Of a DNA stretch of 64,000 bases, positions 41,765 through 50,748 are shown piece after piece. Positions within the stretch are counted from its first letter, which is position 1; each line of letters begins with the position of its first letter. The notes beneath the pieces are model-generated. The model saw only the letters and a list, made by a program, of their open reading frames with translations. It made no database searches and was not told where the DNA came from. The position numbers and the translations under genes were made by a program. Source of the DNA: Gloeotrichia echinulata CP02 (GTDB taxonomy: Bacteria > Cyanobacteriota > Cyanobacteriia > Cyanobacteriales > Nostocaceae); assembly GCA_038087035.1 (NCBI GenBank), contig CP051187.1, forward strand, positions 3,973,001 through 4,037,000, in the 5' to 3' direction.

Positions 41765-44293
41765 TTAATTGTGAGTATTAACTGCACCAATTGTCTGCAA
41801 TAACTCTTTGGCTGTACAGGGTTTGGCTAAAAAAGCTTGGACTCCCATACCTGAAACTTCTGCCAGATTTTGATTTGATAACAGTCCACTAATAGCAACA
41901 ATTTTGACATGAGGATTGATTTTTTGTAATGTCCGAATTGCCATTGTTCCATCCATCGCTGGCATCATCATATCTAGCAATACTACACTAATTTGCTTTT
42001 GATATTGAGTATATATAGCAACCGCTTCCACGCCATTACTAGCAGTTAAAACCCGGTAATTGTATGTTTCCAAAGATGATTTGGTAATTTCGCGAATTAG
42101 AGCTTCATCATCCACGACCAAAATCAATTTACCATCGCCTAATGGTGCTTCTAATTCTGAAGTCTGGGAAGCTGTGGTATGATGGACAGAGGCAGGCAAG
42201 TACACCTTAAATTCTGTGCCTTTGTCTACTTGACTGTAGACATTGACAAAACCAACGTGATTTTTAATAATACCTAAAGCTGTAGAAAGTCCTAATCCTG
42301 AACCTTTGCCCACTTCTTTAGTGGTAAAAAATGGCTCAAAAATACGCTCTTGAATTTCTGGTGATATTCCTGTACCCGTGTCAATCACCGAAATAATAAT
42401 GTAAGCACCCACTTGGGCATCAATATTCATTTGAGCATAATCTTGATCAATGACCAGATTTTCCACTGCGATCTTCAAACTACCACCATTGGGCATCGCA
42501 TCACGGGCGTTGACTACTAGATTCATCAACACTTGATGCAGTTGGGTGGTATTCCCATAGATATACCAGAGATTTTCTGGTACATCAATATCGCAGATGA
42601 TCGATTTGGGAAATGTTTGATTGATAATTTGCTCAATTTCTTGTATTAAATCCCTAACTTGGATTATTGTCCGCTTACCTTCGATACCGCGTGCAAAGGA
42701 CAACACTTGTTTGAGTAAATTAGCGCCGCGTTTAACATTATTTTCGAGAGTTTGTAGCAGTCGCTGACTTTGTGGGTCACGCAATTTCATTTGCAATAGC
42801 TCAACAGACATTAAAATAGGAGCCAGAACATTGTTGAGGTCATGAGCAATCCCACCGGCGAGAGTACCAATACTCTCCAAACGTTGCGATCGCAAAAGTT
42901 GTGCTTCGAGTTGTTTTTTCTGGGTAATTTCTGTATTCACACTCAAGATAAATCTTGGTTGTCCATTGTCATCCCGTACCAATGTCCAGCGACTTTCAAC
43001 AATAATTTCCTTACCATCTTTTGTCAAATGATGCAACTCACCCCGCCACTCCCCTGTATTAACGACGGTGAACAGTGCATCCTGTAGCTGTGAAGAGGGT
43101 TTTTTGTATAAAAGTTCTTCAACATTCTTACCCAAAGCTTCCTCAACCTTCCAGCCGTACAAACGTTGGGCGCCTTTATTCCAGAATAAAATCTGGTTAT
43201 GGATATTTCGTACTAGAATACCATCGGTTGTGACATCCAACAGCGCCGCTTGTTCGCGGATTTTCTGTTCTGCTTGTCGGCCTTTAGTAATATCTCTTGT
43301 TACCGCCAAATGGAGAAAAGTTCCATCAGATTCGTTATGTAATGGAACAGCATGAGTTTCCATCCGGCGCCGAGTACCGCGAAATCCCACAATCTCAAAC
43401 TCCAAAGTACCCCTGCTACCCTGACAAACACGATCATGCAATGCCTCATAGGCGGCGCGATCTTCTGGTACAATTCCCGAATAAACAGACTGACCAATGA
43501 CCATATCAGCACTTTCTACCTCCATCATGGCCAGTCCAGCTGCATTAATTTCTAGAAGAGTACCATCCCTAGCAATTAACTTGATGCATTCCGGTTCTGC
43601 ATCGATAATTGCTCGTAAACGATTCTCACTTTGGCGTAAGGCTAATTCCGTTTGTTGAAGTCGGGTAATGTAACGCCACAGCAAGTGATAAAGCACATAA
43701 ATCAGCATCAAATCGACAAAAGTGGCGAGGAAAAATGAAGCGATTGTCTTTTGGGAACTAGCTTGGGACTGCTGAAATTGTCCCTGTAATATATCTTTCT
43801 CTACCTCTAATCGCTCATAAATTAGCTGTTGGATATCATTGCTAATGGTCTTGTCTTTATGTGACAGAACTAACTTTCGAGCCGCTGCAAATCCTTGGTG
43901 TTGATGTACCGAAACTTCTGTTTCTAGGATATTTAGCCTCTCAGTAATTTTCTGCTCAAGTAGAGTATTCCACTGCTGCTGTGTAGCGTTATCGTGAGCT
44001 AACTTTTGCAAACTTGCGAGACTTTTCTCAGTTTTTTGCCGCCCATCAATATAAGCTGTGAGAGCCTGAGCATCTGCATCAAGCAAATAGCTACGCTGGG
44101 CAATTTCCACATCTTTGAGTGTGAGAATAATCGTTTCTACTTGAGTAAGTATTGCTTGCGAATATGTCACCAATTGCTGATTGTTAATCACCTGTATGGT
44201 GTTGCTATAGGAGACTACAGCATTAGTAAATAAAATTGCTAATGCCAGAATAAATACTGCTCTTAGCTTTTGAATAACAGACCATTTCATCAT
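41765..44293 (-). CDS. CHASE3-PAS-PAS hybrid histidine kinase with C-terminal receiver
   Basis: The 842-aa protein has TM1 (~10-28), an extracytoplasmic CHASE3 sensor (~35-190, IAQRSYLLDADAQALTAYID) and TM2 (~190-210). Two PAS domains follow (~225-340 and ~345-470), then HisKA with the phospho-His in GGIAHDLNNVLAPI (~484). HATPase_c (VVNARDAMPNGGSL, DTGTGISPEIQERIFEPFFT, GLGLSTALGI) and a receiver with Asp in VVLLDMMMPAMDG (~774) complete it. No separate response regulator is nearby, so the output partner is unknown. Confidence 0.94.
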   Translation of the reverse strand: MMKWSVIQKLRAVFILALAILFTNAVVSYSNTIQVINNQQLVTYSQAILTQVETIILTLKDVEIAQRSYLLDADAQALTAYIDGRQKTEKSLASLQKLAHDNATQQQWNTLLEQKITERLNILETEVSVHQHQGFAAARKLVLSHKDKTISNDIQQLIYERLEVEKDILQGQFQQSQASSQKTIASFFLATFVDLMLIYVLYHLLWRYITRLQQTELALRQSENRLRAIIDAEPECIKLIARDGTLLEINAAGLAMMEVESADMVIGQSVYSGIVPEDRAAYEALHDRVCQGSRGTLEFEIVGFRGTRRRMETHAVPLHNESDGTFLHLAVTRDITKGRQAEQKIREQAALLDVTTDGILVRNIHNQILFWNKGAQRLYGWKVEEALGKNVEELLYKKPSSQLQDALFTVVNTGEWRGELHHLTKDGKEIIVESRWTLVRDDNGQPRFILSVNTEITQKKQLEAQLLRSQRLESIGTLAGGIAHDLNNVLAPILMSVELLQMKLRDPQSQRLLQTLENNVKRGANLLKQVLSFARGIEGKRTIIQVRDLIQEIEQIINQTFPKSIICDIDVPENLWYIYGNTTQLHQVLMNLVVNARDAMPNGGSLKIAVENLVIDQDYAQMNIDAQVGAYIIISVIDTGTGISPEIQERIFEPFFTTKEVGKGSGLGLSTALGIIKNHVGFVNVYSQVDKGTEFKVYLPASVHHTTASQTSELEAPLGDGKLILVVDDEALIREITKSSLETYNYRVLTASNGVEAVAIYTQYQKQISVVLLDMMMPAMDGTMAIRTLQKINPHVKIVAISGLLSNQNLAEVSGMGVQAFLAKPCTAKELLQTIGAVNTHN

Positions 44294-44700
44294 GCGATCG
44301 CTCTTTGTGCTGCAGATGTCCCTAATTTGTGAGAATTAGAAATTTAAAATCAAATACCGGGCAAAAGTCAACCATTATGGCAGCACGGGTAATACAGTAT
44401 ATGTGATATCTATTTTGAAATGTACAGTACTTTAAAAGTTCCCAAAATTCGGCAACATCGGCAATTACACCCGATCATAAACCTATAAAAGCACTATCCA
44501 AGATTGCTGAGAATTTTGAGAACATTTAATAACAGGTTAACTGGAGCATAAAATCTGATCAAAGCTATGGTTTTAAAATTACGACCTACGCAACTGTTAT
44601 ATTTTTTGTGCAGGTTTAGGACTTTTCACATCTTGCACCTTTACGCATAAACTGTGAATCGACAAAATAATGTAATTTATTTTACATAAAATCAATATGG

Positions 44701-44737
44701 GTTTCAGTCCTCTTATAGAGGACTTAAGCTATGAGAC
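44701..44737. repeat. orphan CRISPR-repeat-like 37-mer
   Basis: GTTTCAGTCCTCTTATAGAG-GACTTAAGCTATGAGAC has the size, GTTTC start, GAGAC end and central stem (GTCCTC/GAGGAC) of cyanobacterial 37-nt CRISPR repeats. Only one copy is present, and no spacers or cas genes are seen. It may be a relic or a chance hairpin. Confidence 0.3.
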
Positions 44738-44872
44738 AGGGACTGTAAGTCAGTGTCGGCTCTGTTCACTTAGTGATTAAACTCATGTATGACCAAAGTG
44801 CTGCAAGATAGGAGACTTACGCACTTATGGCAAAAAATTAGCCTTGGCGATTGCGTCGCGACCCACCCTTCC

Positions 44873-44984
44873 CTAGTACTCTGTCAAGATAAAAATGATG
44901 GACTGTAGTGCGGGCATCTTGCCCGCGTGAGCGAGACGCTCACACTACCAAAAATCCCTCAAAACAAAATTGACAGACTACTAG
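44873..44984. mobile_element. 112-bp MITE-like element, family C (copy 2)
   Basis: The ends CTAGTACTCTGTCAAGAT and TTGACAGACTACTAG match the copy at 18947-19056, with the shared inner block GCGAGACGCTCACACTACCA. Confidence 0.8.
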
Positions 44985-45037
44985 TCCCGCGATTTCAAAC
45001 TACTCCAGGACTTACTTAGGTGTCACATTTAAACAAT

Positions 45038-45096
45038 GGTGCGTGACGCCACAAGTCTTGTAACTACGTACAATATTTATCGCTGCGTCACGCACC
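45038..45096. mobile_element. 59-bp inverted-repeat element, family G
   Basis: GGTGCGTGACGC and GCGTCACGCACC are perfect 12-bp inverted repeats around 35 bp. It lies 80 bp upstream of the purA promoter. Confidence 0.6.
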
Positions 45097-45175
45097 CTAC
45101 GATTATTATTGTGCCCCCAGAGTAGTTTATGCAAGAGGTTTAAGGAAAAATTTGTAATTAAGTTGTCAAATGGTC

Positions 45176-45205
45176 TTGACATGAATCGCAAAATATGTTG
45201 ATAAT
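45176..45205 (+). promoter_or_regulatory. sigma-70-type promoter of purA
   Basis: TTGACA (45176-45181) and GATAAT (45200-45205) are separated by 18 bp, about 40 bp upstream of the purA start. This is one of the few near-consensus promoters in the window. Confidence 0.6.
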
Positions 45206-45244
45206 TATCCTTTGTGAAAACTTTACCTCTATAAAATAAACGCT

Positions 45245-46588
45245 TTGGCTAACGTCATTGTCATAGGTGCCCAGTGGGGCGATGAAGGAAAAGGTAAAAT
45301 AACAGATTTACTCAGCCGCTCCGCAGACGTAGTTGTCCGTTACCAAGGGGGTGTCAATGCTGGACACACAATTGTAGTCAAGGGTCAAACCTTTAAGCTG
45401 CATTTGATTCCCTCTGGTATTTTATATCCAGATACCGATTGCATTATTGCCTCTGGTACAGTCATTGATCCACAGGTTTTAATCGAAGAACTCGACCAAC
45501 TAGAACAATTAAATATTTCAACTGGGAAATTGCTGATTTCTGAGACAGCCCACGTCACGATGCCTTACCATAGACTAATTGACAAGGCATCAGAAGAGCG
45601 GCGAGGAAGCCATAAAATTGGTACCACTGGTAGAGGCATTGGCCCCACCTATGCTGACAAATCTGAGCGTACAGGGATCAGAGTTTTAGACTTGATGGAC
45701 GAGCAGGGGTTGCGTGAGCAGTTGGAATGGACGATCAATTATAAAAACGTCCTGTTAGAAAAACTGTATAACTTGCCACCTCTAGACCCAGAAAAGGTAA
45801 TTGAAGAGTATCTGGGGTATGCAGAACGGTTACGACCTTACGTCGTCGATAGTTCGCTGAAAATATATGATGCCATTCAGCGGCGACGAAATATTTTGTT
45901 TGAAGGCGCACAAGGCACACTGCTAGATTTAGATCATGGTACTTATCCCTACGTCACATCCTCAAATCCCGTAGCGGGGGGGGCTTGCGTTGGTACAGGG
46001 TTAGGACCGACAATGATTGATCGGGTAATTGGTGTCTCAAAGGCTTATACAACACGAGTCGGCGAAGGACCATTTCCCACCGAACTTGAGGGAGAAATGG
46101 GAGACTTTTTAGGCGATCGCGGCGCCGAATTTGGCACAACTACTGGTAGAAAGCGACGCTGCGGCTGGTTTGATGCGGTCATCGGTCGTTACGCCGTTCG
46201 CATTAACGGTATGGATTGTCTCGCAATCACCAAACTCGATGTCCTCGACGAATTAGCCGAAATCAACGTTTGTGTTGCCTATGATATAGATGGTGAACGC
46301 TGCGAACACTTCCCCACCAGTTCCCGTCAGTTCGCCCGGTGTCGTCCCATTTACAAAACTTTACCAGGCTGGCAAGTACCCACAAGTGACTGTCGTACCC
46401 TGGAAGACTTGCCACCGCAAGCACTGGACTATCTGAAATTCTTGGCAGAATTAATGGAAGTCCCCATTGCGATTGTATCATTAGGAGCCAGTCGCGATCA
46501 AACCATCATTGTAGAAGACCCGATCCACGGTCCCAAACGCGCTTTGTTAAAAGCTGACGGTACACCCGTTACTTTATTGAGTGCTTAA
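45245..46588 (+). CDS. purA: adenylosuccinate synthetase
   Basis: The enzyme converts IMP, GTP and aspartate to adenylosuccinate, the first step to AMP. The 447-aa protein begins (M)ANVIVIGAQWGDEGKGKITD with the GTP loop GDEGKGK, then GGVNAGHTIV, KIGTTGRGIGPTY, and TTGRKRRCGWFDAV and TKLDVLDEL. It uses a TTG start at 45245, as no ATG or GTG is in a usable place before GAQWGDEG. The promoter is at 45176-45205. Confidence 0.97.
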   Translation: MANVIVIGAQWGDEGKGKITDLLSRSADVVVRYQGGVNAGHTIVVKGQTFKLHLIPSGILYPDTDCIIASGTVIDPQVLIEELDQLEQLNISTGKLLISETAHVTMPYHRLIDKASEERRGSHKIGTTGRGIGPTYADKSERTGIRVLDLMDEQGLREQLEWTINYKNVLLEKLYNLPPLDPEKVIEEYLGYAERLRPYVVDSSLKIYDAIQRRRNILFEGAQGTLLDLDHGTYPYVTSSNPVAGGACVGTGLGPTMIDRVIGVSKAYTTRVGEGPFPTELEGEMGDFLGDRGAEFGTTTGRKRRCGWFDAVIGRYAVRINGMDCLAITKLDVLDELAEINVCVAYDIDGERCEHFPTSSRQFARCRPIYKTLPGWQVPTSDCRTLEDLPPQALDYLKFLAELMEVPIAIVSLGASRDQTIIVEDPIHGPKRALLKADGTPVTLLSA

Positions 46589-46661
46589 AATCTGTCATTG
46601 GTCATTGGTCATTAATGACAAAGGACAAAGGACAACTAACAACTAACAACTAACAACTTTT

Positions 46662-46961
46662 ATGGCGATTACAGTCGAATCTCAAAAACGTCCAGAAGGT
46701 AGCAAACCCAAGGCTTTGCGCCGTTCTGGGTTAATACCTGCAAATTTGTACGGTCACAACGGTACCGAATCAATTTCCCTAGTAGTTGACGCCAAAGTCG
46801 TTGAGCGCCTGCTCAAACAAGCTACCGTGAACAAGACAGAAGTTGTACTCAACATTCCTGAGATTGAGTGGACTGGTACAACAGTGATCCGCGAAGTTCA
46901 GAATCATCCAGCAAAAGGCTACACTTACCACCTCAGCTTTTTCGCCTCCACTAAAGGATAA
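46662..46961 (+). CDS. rplY: 50S ribosomal protein bL25
   Basis: This is the 5S rRNA-binding protein of the large subunit, short (Ctc-less) form of 99 aa. The leading ESQKRPEGSKPKALRRSGLI with PANLYGHNGTESISLVVDAK is the family signature. It lies 73 bp after purA, separated by heptamer-like sequence, and is followed by a strong terminator at 47017-47043. Confidence 0.93.
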   Translation: MAITVESQKRPEGSKPKALRRSGLIPANLYGHNGTESISLVVDAKVVERLLKQATVNKTEVVLNIPEIEWTGTTVIREVQNHPAKGYTYHLSFFASTKG

Positions 46962-47016
46962 TCAAGGCAAGTATTTTGCTTTGCTTGTGACTAAAAGTTT
47001 GTGATAATTGCTGATT

Positions 47017-47043
47017 AAACCAGGGTTAAACCCTGGTTTTTTG
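47017..47043 (+). terminator. intrinsic terminator after rplY
   Basis: The hairpin AAACCAGGG-TTAA-ACCCTGGTTT is followed by TTTTTG. It is well placed to end the purA-rplY transcripts. Confidence 0.85.
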
Positions 47044-47059
47044 TTATGCTATCAGCGTT

Positions 47060-47150
47060 ATTGGTCATTTGTTATTGGTCATTAGTCATTGGTCATTAGT
47101 CAAGGACAAAGGACAAAGGACAAATGACAAAGGACAAAGGACAAATGACA
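47060..47150. repeat. heptamer-type repeats (GGTCATT, GGACAAA)
   Basis: TTGGTCATTAGTCATTGGTC then GGACAAAGGACAAATGACAA units run into the start of the next gene and create in-frame upstream ATGs. Confidence 0.85.
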
Positions 47151-47153
47151 AAA

Positions 47154-48689
47154 ATGACAATTCCCGCCTTAATTCAACAAATGTTGCAGCCTGGATTTTA
47201 TCCCCATGCGGTAACAGAACCGATTCAACTGATTCAAACCCATATTTCCTATGTTCTCCTGACTGGGGATTACGCCTATAAGCTGAAAAAACCAGTAAAC
47301 TTTGGCTTTTTGGACTTTTCCACCTTAGAAAAGCGTCAGCATTTTGCTCAGGAAGAGTTACGATTGAATCAACGGGGAGCAGCCGAACTTTATTTAGAAG
47401 TATTACCTGTGACTCTGGTAGGAGAAGAATACCATCTAGGGGGAACAGGAGAGCCTGTAGAATACGCGCTGAAGTTAGTTCAGTTTCCCCAAGCAGCGCT
47501 GTTTAGCGCACTATTTGAAGATGGTAAGTTAAATCAGACAGAGCTAGAAGAGTTGGGAAGGGTAGTAGCTCAATACCATGCTAAAACCGAGACTAATGAT
47601 TATATCAGGAGTTTTGGCGAAATCCCACAAGTACGGGGGTCGATTGACGAAAATTACCAGCAAACCAAGAAATACATCGGTGGTCCCCAGACACAGACCC
47701 AGTTTGAGGAAACAAAGCAATATACAGATAACTTTTTTGTCGCACATCCAGAAGTATTTGCGAGTAGAATTCAAAATCACTACATTCGCGAGTGTCACGG
47801 AGATTTACACCTGAGAAATATTGCTCTGTGGCAAAATAAAACTATGCTGTTTGACTGCATCGAGTTCAACGAGCCATTTCGCTTTGTTGATGTCATGTAC
47901 GATGTAGCATTCACGGTGATGGATGTAGAAGCCAGACAACGTAAAGACTTGGCTAATGCGTTTTTGAATGCCTATGTCGAGCAAACTGGAGACTGGGAAG
48001 GTTTGCAGGTGCTACCTTTGTATTTGAGCCGTCAGGCTTATGTCCGCGCCAAGGTGACTTCATTTTTGTTGGATGATCCTGGTGTATCAGCAGAAGTAAA
48101 AGCAGAGGCGAGCAAAACAGCCGCTGAATATTATCATCAGGCGTGGGAGTATACTAAACCCAAACAAGGGCAAATAATTTTGATGTCAGGGTTGTCCGGT
48201 TCTGGTAAGAGTACAACAGCCAGGTATTTAGCTCGACAACTGGGAGCAATTCAAATTCGCTCAGATGCAGTACGGAAACATTTAGCCGGAATTCCTCTAT
48301 TAGAACGGGGTGGAGATGATGTATATACACCCGAAATGACCCAAAAAACCTATGCTCGGCTGTTGGCATTGGGGATTATACTGGCTAATCAAGGGTTCTC
48401 TGTAATTTTAGATGCCAAATATGATAAACAAAAGTTGCGCCAAGAGGCGATCGCCCAAGCCGAAAAACACCAAATACCCCTGCAAATCATCCATTGCACA
48501 GCACCAGTAGAAGTTTTGCAAGAACGTTTGGTTAAGCGTACTGGTGATATTGCTGACGCAACCGCCGATTTATTGGCTTCACAACTTGTCCAAGCCGAAC
48601 CCTTTACCGACGCGGAAAAACCCTACGTTAAAATTTTGGATACAACGCAATCGCAACAGGCACAATTAGAAACAGTAATTCGCCAATAG
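47154..48689 (+). CDS. two-domain kinase: APH-like N-terminal domain plus P-loop ATPase
   Basis: From ATG 47154 (MTIPALIQQMLQPGFYPHAV) the 511-aa protein has an aminoglycoside-phosphotransferase-like domain with the catalytic loop RECHGDLHLRNI (~212) and metal-binding FDCIEFNE (~227). A C-terminal AAA_33/zeta-toxin-like kinase follows, with Walker A GLSGSGKSTTARYLA (~342) and IRSDAVRKHLAG. This fusion is widespread in bacteria (COG0645/COG2187 type) and its substrate is unknown. Earlier ATGs at 47124 and 47145 lie in GGACAAA repeat DNA and are less likely. Confidence 0.85.
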   Translation: MTIPALIQQMLQPGFYPHAVTEPIQLIQTHISYVLLTGDYAYKLKKPVNFGFLDFSTLEKRQHFAQEELRLNQRGAAELYLEVLPVTLVGEEYHLGGTGEPVEYALKLVQFPQAALFSALFEDGKLNQTELEELGRVVAQYHAKTETNDYIRSFGEIPQVRGSIDENYQQTKKYIGGPQTQTQFEETKQYTDNFFVAHPEVFASRIQNHYIRECHGDLHLRNIALWQNKTMLFDCIEFNEPFRFVDVMYDVAFTVMDVEARQRKDLANAFLNAYVEQTGDWEGLQVLPLYLSRQAYVRAKVTSFLLDDPGVSAEVKAEASKTAAEYYHQAWEYTKPKQGQIILMSGLSGSGKSTTARYLARQLGAIQIRSDAVRKHLAGIPLLERGGDDVYTPEMTQKTYARLLALGIILANQGFSVILDAKYDKQKLRQEAIAQAEKHQIPLQIIHCTAPVEVLQERLVKRTGDIADATADLLASQLVQAEPFTDAEKPYVKILDTTQSQQAQLETVIRQ

Positions 48690-48698
48690 CTTTATCTC

Positions 48699-49184
48699 AT
48701 GGCAAATAATATTTCTCCAAACTTGGTTTCGCAAGTGATATTCGGGATATTTATAGTACTCATCTTGACGATAACAGGGACTCCATTACCCCTGAGCATC
48801 GTCTTGGGTATCATCGGTGGTTTCACCTTAGGTTGGGTGACAACAGCCAGTAAAAATAACCCCCAACCCCAATCTGTAGCCTCCTCTGATGGGATTGATG
48901 CAGGGCTGAAATATTGGTTATTTTTTTTACTAGGCTTTACCTTGTTACGCTATCCACCACACATAAGTATCTTGTTGGGGGGAATAGCTGGTTTAGGCGG
49001 TGGCTGGATTATTGCTTGGTGGGGAAGCAAAGAAGAGACGAGAACTCAATTACAAGTTCAAGAGTCAGAAACTGACGACGCTGAACAGCCCAGAGGGAGA
49101 GTCACCAAACAGCAAAGCAGAAAACCCACCCGTCGTTTTCGGCGCCCTACTGGAAGTTTTAATTTCAAGTTTTGGGAAAGGTAA
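48699..49184 (+). CDS. membrane protein with basic tail, unknown
   Basis: The 161-aa protein has about four hydrophobic segments arranged as two similar glycine-rich pairs (PLSIVLGIIGGFTLGW at ~30-46 and HISILLGGIAGLGGGWIIAW at ~87-106). These suggest an internal duplication. A polar, basic tail (RGRVTKQQSRKPTRRFRRPT) follows. It starts 9 bp after the kinase gene stop, so it is probably cotranscribed. The function is unknown. Confidence 0.7.
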   Translation: MANNISPNLVSQVIFGIFIVLILTITGTPLPLSIVLGIIGGFTLGWVTTASKNNPQPQSVASSDGIDAGLKYWLFFLLGFTLLRYPPHISILLGGIAGLGGGWIIAWWGSKEETRTQLQVQESETDDAEQPRGRVTKQQSRKPTRRFRRPTGSFNFKFWER

Positions 49185-49198
49185 AATTGGGGGATTGG

Positions 49199-49430
49199 GT
49201 ATTGGGAGTTAGGAGTTAGGAGTTAGGAGTTAGGAGTTAGGAGTTAGGAGTAATGAGTAATGAGTAATGAGTAATGAGTAATGAGTTAGGAGTTATTATT
49301 CTCCCCATCTTCCTCAGTCCCCAGCGATGCACTGAGCTTGCCGAAGTGTCCCCAGCGATGCACTGAGCTTGCCGAAGTGTCCCCAGCGATGCACTGAGCT
49401 TGCCGAAGTGTCCCCATTCCCCATCCCCCA
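49199..49430. repeat. heptamers plus three 31-bp tandem units
   Basis: GAGTTAG/GAGTAAT heptamers (49203-49295) are followed by three copies of the 31-bp unit TCCCCAGCGATGCACTGAGC-TTGCCGAAGTG (49318-49413). The array ends 3 bp to ~20 bp before the DUF218 gene. Confidence 0.9.
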
Positions 49431-49432
49431 AT

Positions 49433-50224
49433 ATGTTTTTATATCTCTCCAAGTTGCTACCACTATTTTTTTATCCCCTGGGACTAGCCTGTGTGAGTTT
49501 AATAGTGGCGTTGGTGATGTTGTGGAAAAGACCCCGAATTGCTGCAGGTGCGATCGCCTTGGCGTTAACTTTGTTGTTATTGAGTAGTAATGGCTGGGTT
49601 TCTAATTTACTGGTGCGATCGCTAGAATGGCAAAATATTCCCCCCGCTCAATTACCCAATGCAGACGCGATTGTGGTGTTGGGTGGTGGAACTAAATCAC
49701 CAACTTGGCCCCGTCCAACGGTCGATTTAAGCGAAGAAGGCGATCGCGTCATTTACGCCGCTCAACTCTATCGTCAGCAAAAAGCTCCTATAATTATTCT
49801 CAGTGGTGGTCGCATCAATTGGCGTGGCACTGGTTCCCCAGAGTCAGCAGATATGGCAACCGTTCTCACCTCTATTGGTATACCATCTAGAGCAATAGTC
49901 CAGGAACCAGACTCACTCAATACCTATCAAAATGCTGTCAATGTCCGTAAAATTCTGGAATCTCGGCAAATTCGCAATGTATTATTAGTGACTTCCGCAA
50001 TGCATATGCCGCGAGCATCCAAAATTTTCCAGCGTCAAGGAATTCAGGCGATTCCTGCACCTACCGATTTTCTCGTCACTCAGGGGAACATGGAAGAAAT
50101 GACCAGCACTCCCAAAGGCGCTATTTTGAATTTGTTACCTGAGACAGACGATTTACACAAATTTACTAGGGCGTTAAAAGAGTACGTTGGTCTTTTTGTC
50201 TATAGCTTGCGCGGTTGGCTTTAA
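49433..50224 (+). CDS. YdcF/ElyC-like DUF218 membrane protein
   Basis: From ATG 49433 (MFLYLSKLLPLFFYPLGLAC) the 263-aa protein has two N-terminal membrane spans (~5-27 and ~35-55) and a DUF218 domain. That domain shows ADAIVVLGGGTK (~80), RVIYAAQLYRQQKAPIIILS, GGRINW, ESADMATVL, NTYQNAVNVRKIL and VTSAMHMPRASKIFQRQG. Relatives such as ElyC and SanA act in envelope integrity. The frame from 49400 begins in 31-bp repeat DNA and is rejected as the start. Confidence 0.88.
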   Translation: MFLYLSKLLPLFFYPLGLACVSLIVALVMLWKRPRIAAGAIALALTLLLLSSNGWVSNLLVRSLEWQNIPPAQLPNADAIVVLGGGTKSPTWPRPTVDLSEEGDRVIYAAQLYRQQKAPIIILSGGRINWRGTGSPESADMATVLTSIGIPSRAIVQEPDSLNTYQNAVNVRKILESRQIRNVLLVTSAMHMPRASKIFQRQGIQAIPAPTDFLVTQGNMEEMTSTPKGAILNLLPETDDLHKFTRALKEYVGLFVYSLRGWL

Positions 50225-50227
50225 TAT

Positions 50228-50510
50228 GGTTAGGAGTAATGAGTAATGAGTTAGGAGTAATGAGTAATGAGTAATGAGTAATGAGTTAGGAGTAATGAGT
50301 TAGGAGTAATGAGTTAGGAGTAATGAGTTAGGAGTAATGAGTTAGGAGTAATGAGTTAGGAGTAATGAGTTAGGAGTAATGAGTTAGGAGTAATGAGTTT
50401 GGAGTAATGAGTTTGGAGTAATGAGTTTGGAGTAATGAGTTAGGAGTAATGAGTTAGGAGTAATGAGTTAGGAGTTATGAGTTAGGAGTTATGAGTTTGG
50501 AGTTATAAGT
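50228..50510. repeat. heptamer array (GAGTTAG-GAGTAAT alternating)
   Basis: About 40 units, many as a 14-bp higher-order repeat GAGTTAGGAGTAAT, fill the gap between two plus-strand genes up to the ATG at 50512. Confidence 0.95.
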
Positions 50511-50511
50511 A

Positions 50512-50733
50512 ATGTCTAAAGATTTACCATATATTATTCCATCAACTCCACCCGAAACTGAGGAAACATTTGCCAGTTATGAAACAACCCATCAGTTTTA
50601 CCAAGAAGTTCAGACACGTTCGGAATTTCAACTATATTGTGAATGGTATTACAAAACGGCTGAACAAAACCGTCAGGATTTAAAGAAAATGCGCGGCGAA
50701 CTGAATATTTTGCAGTGGTTTCGCCGCCGATGA
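50512..50733 (+). CDS. small unknown protein
   Basis: The 73-aa protein (MSKDLPYIIPSTPPETEETF, then FQLYCEWYYKTAEQNRQDLK and a final WFRRR) is acidic at first and basic at the end, with a likely helical hairpin. I recognise no family. Its codon use looks real. Its upstream region consists of heptamers, whose last GGAG serves as the Shine-Dalgarno. Confidence 0.6.
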   Translation: MSKDLPYIIPSTPPETEETFASYETTHQFYQEVQTRSEFQLYCEWYYKTAEQNRQDLKKMRGELNILQWFRRR

Positions 50734-50748
50734 GCAATCTCAAGCGTG

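Larger units (their letters stand above)
44294..45175. other. long spacer with repeat elements upstream of purA
   Basis: No gene is seen in this ~880-bp spacer. It holds a CRISPR-repeat-like 37-mer (44701), a half copy of MITE family E (44818-44860), a full family C element (44873-44984), a lone family D end (44982-45001) and a short element G (45038-45096). The first 400 bp hold nothing recognisable. Confidence 0.6.
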
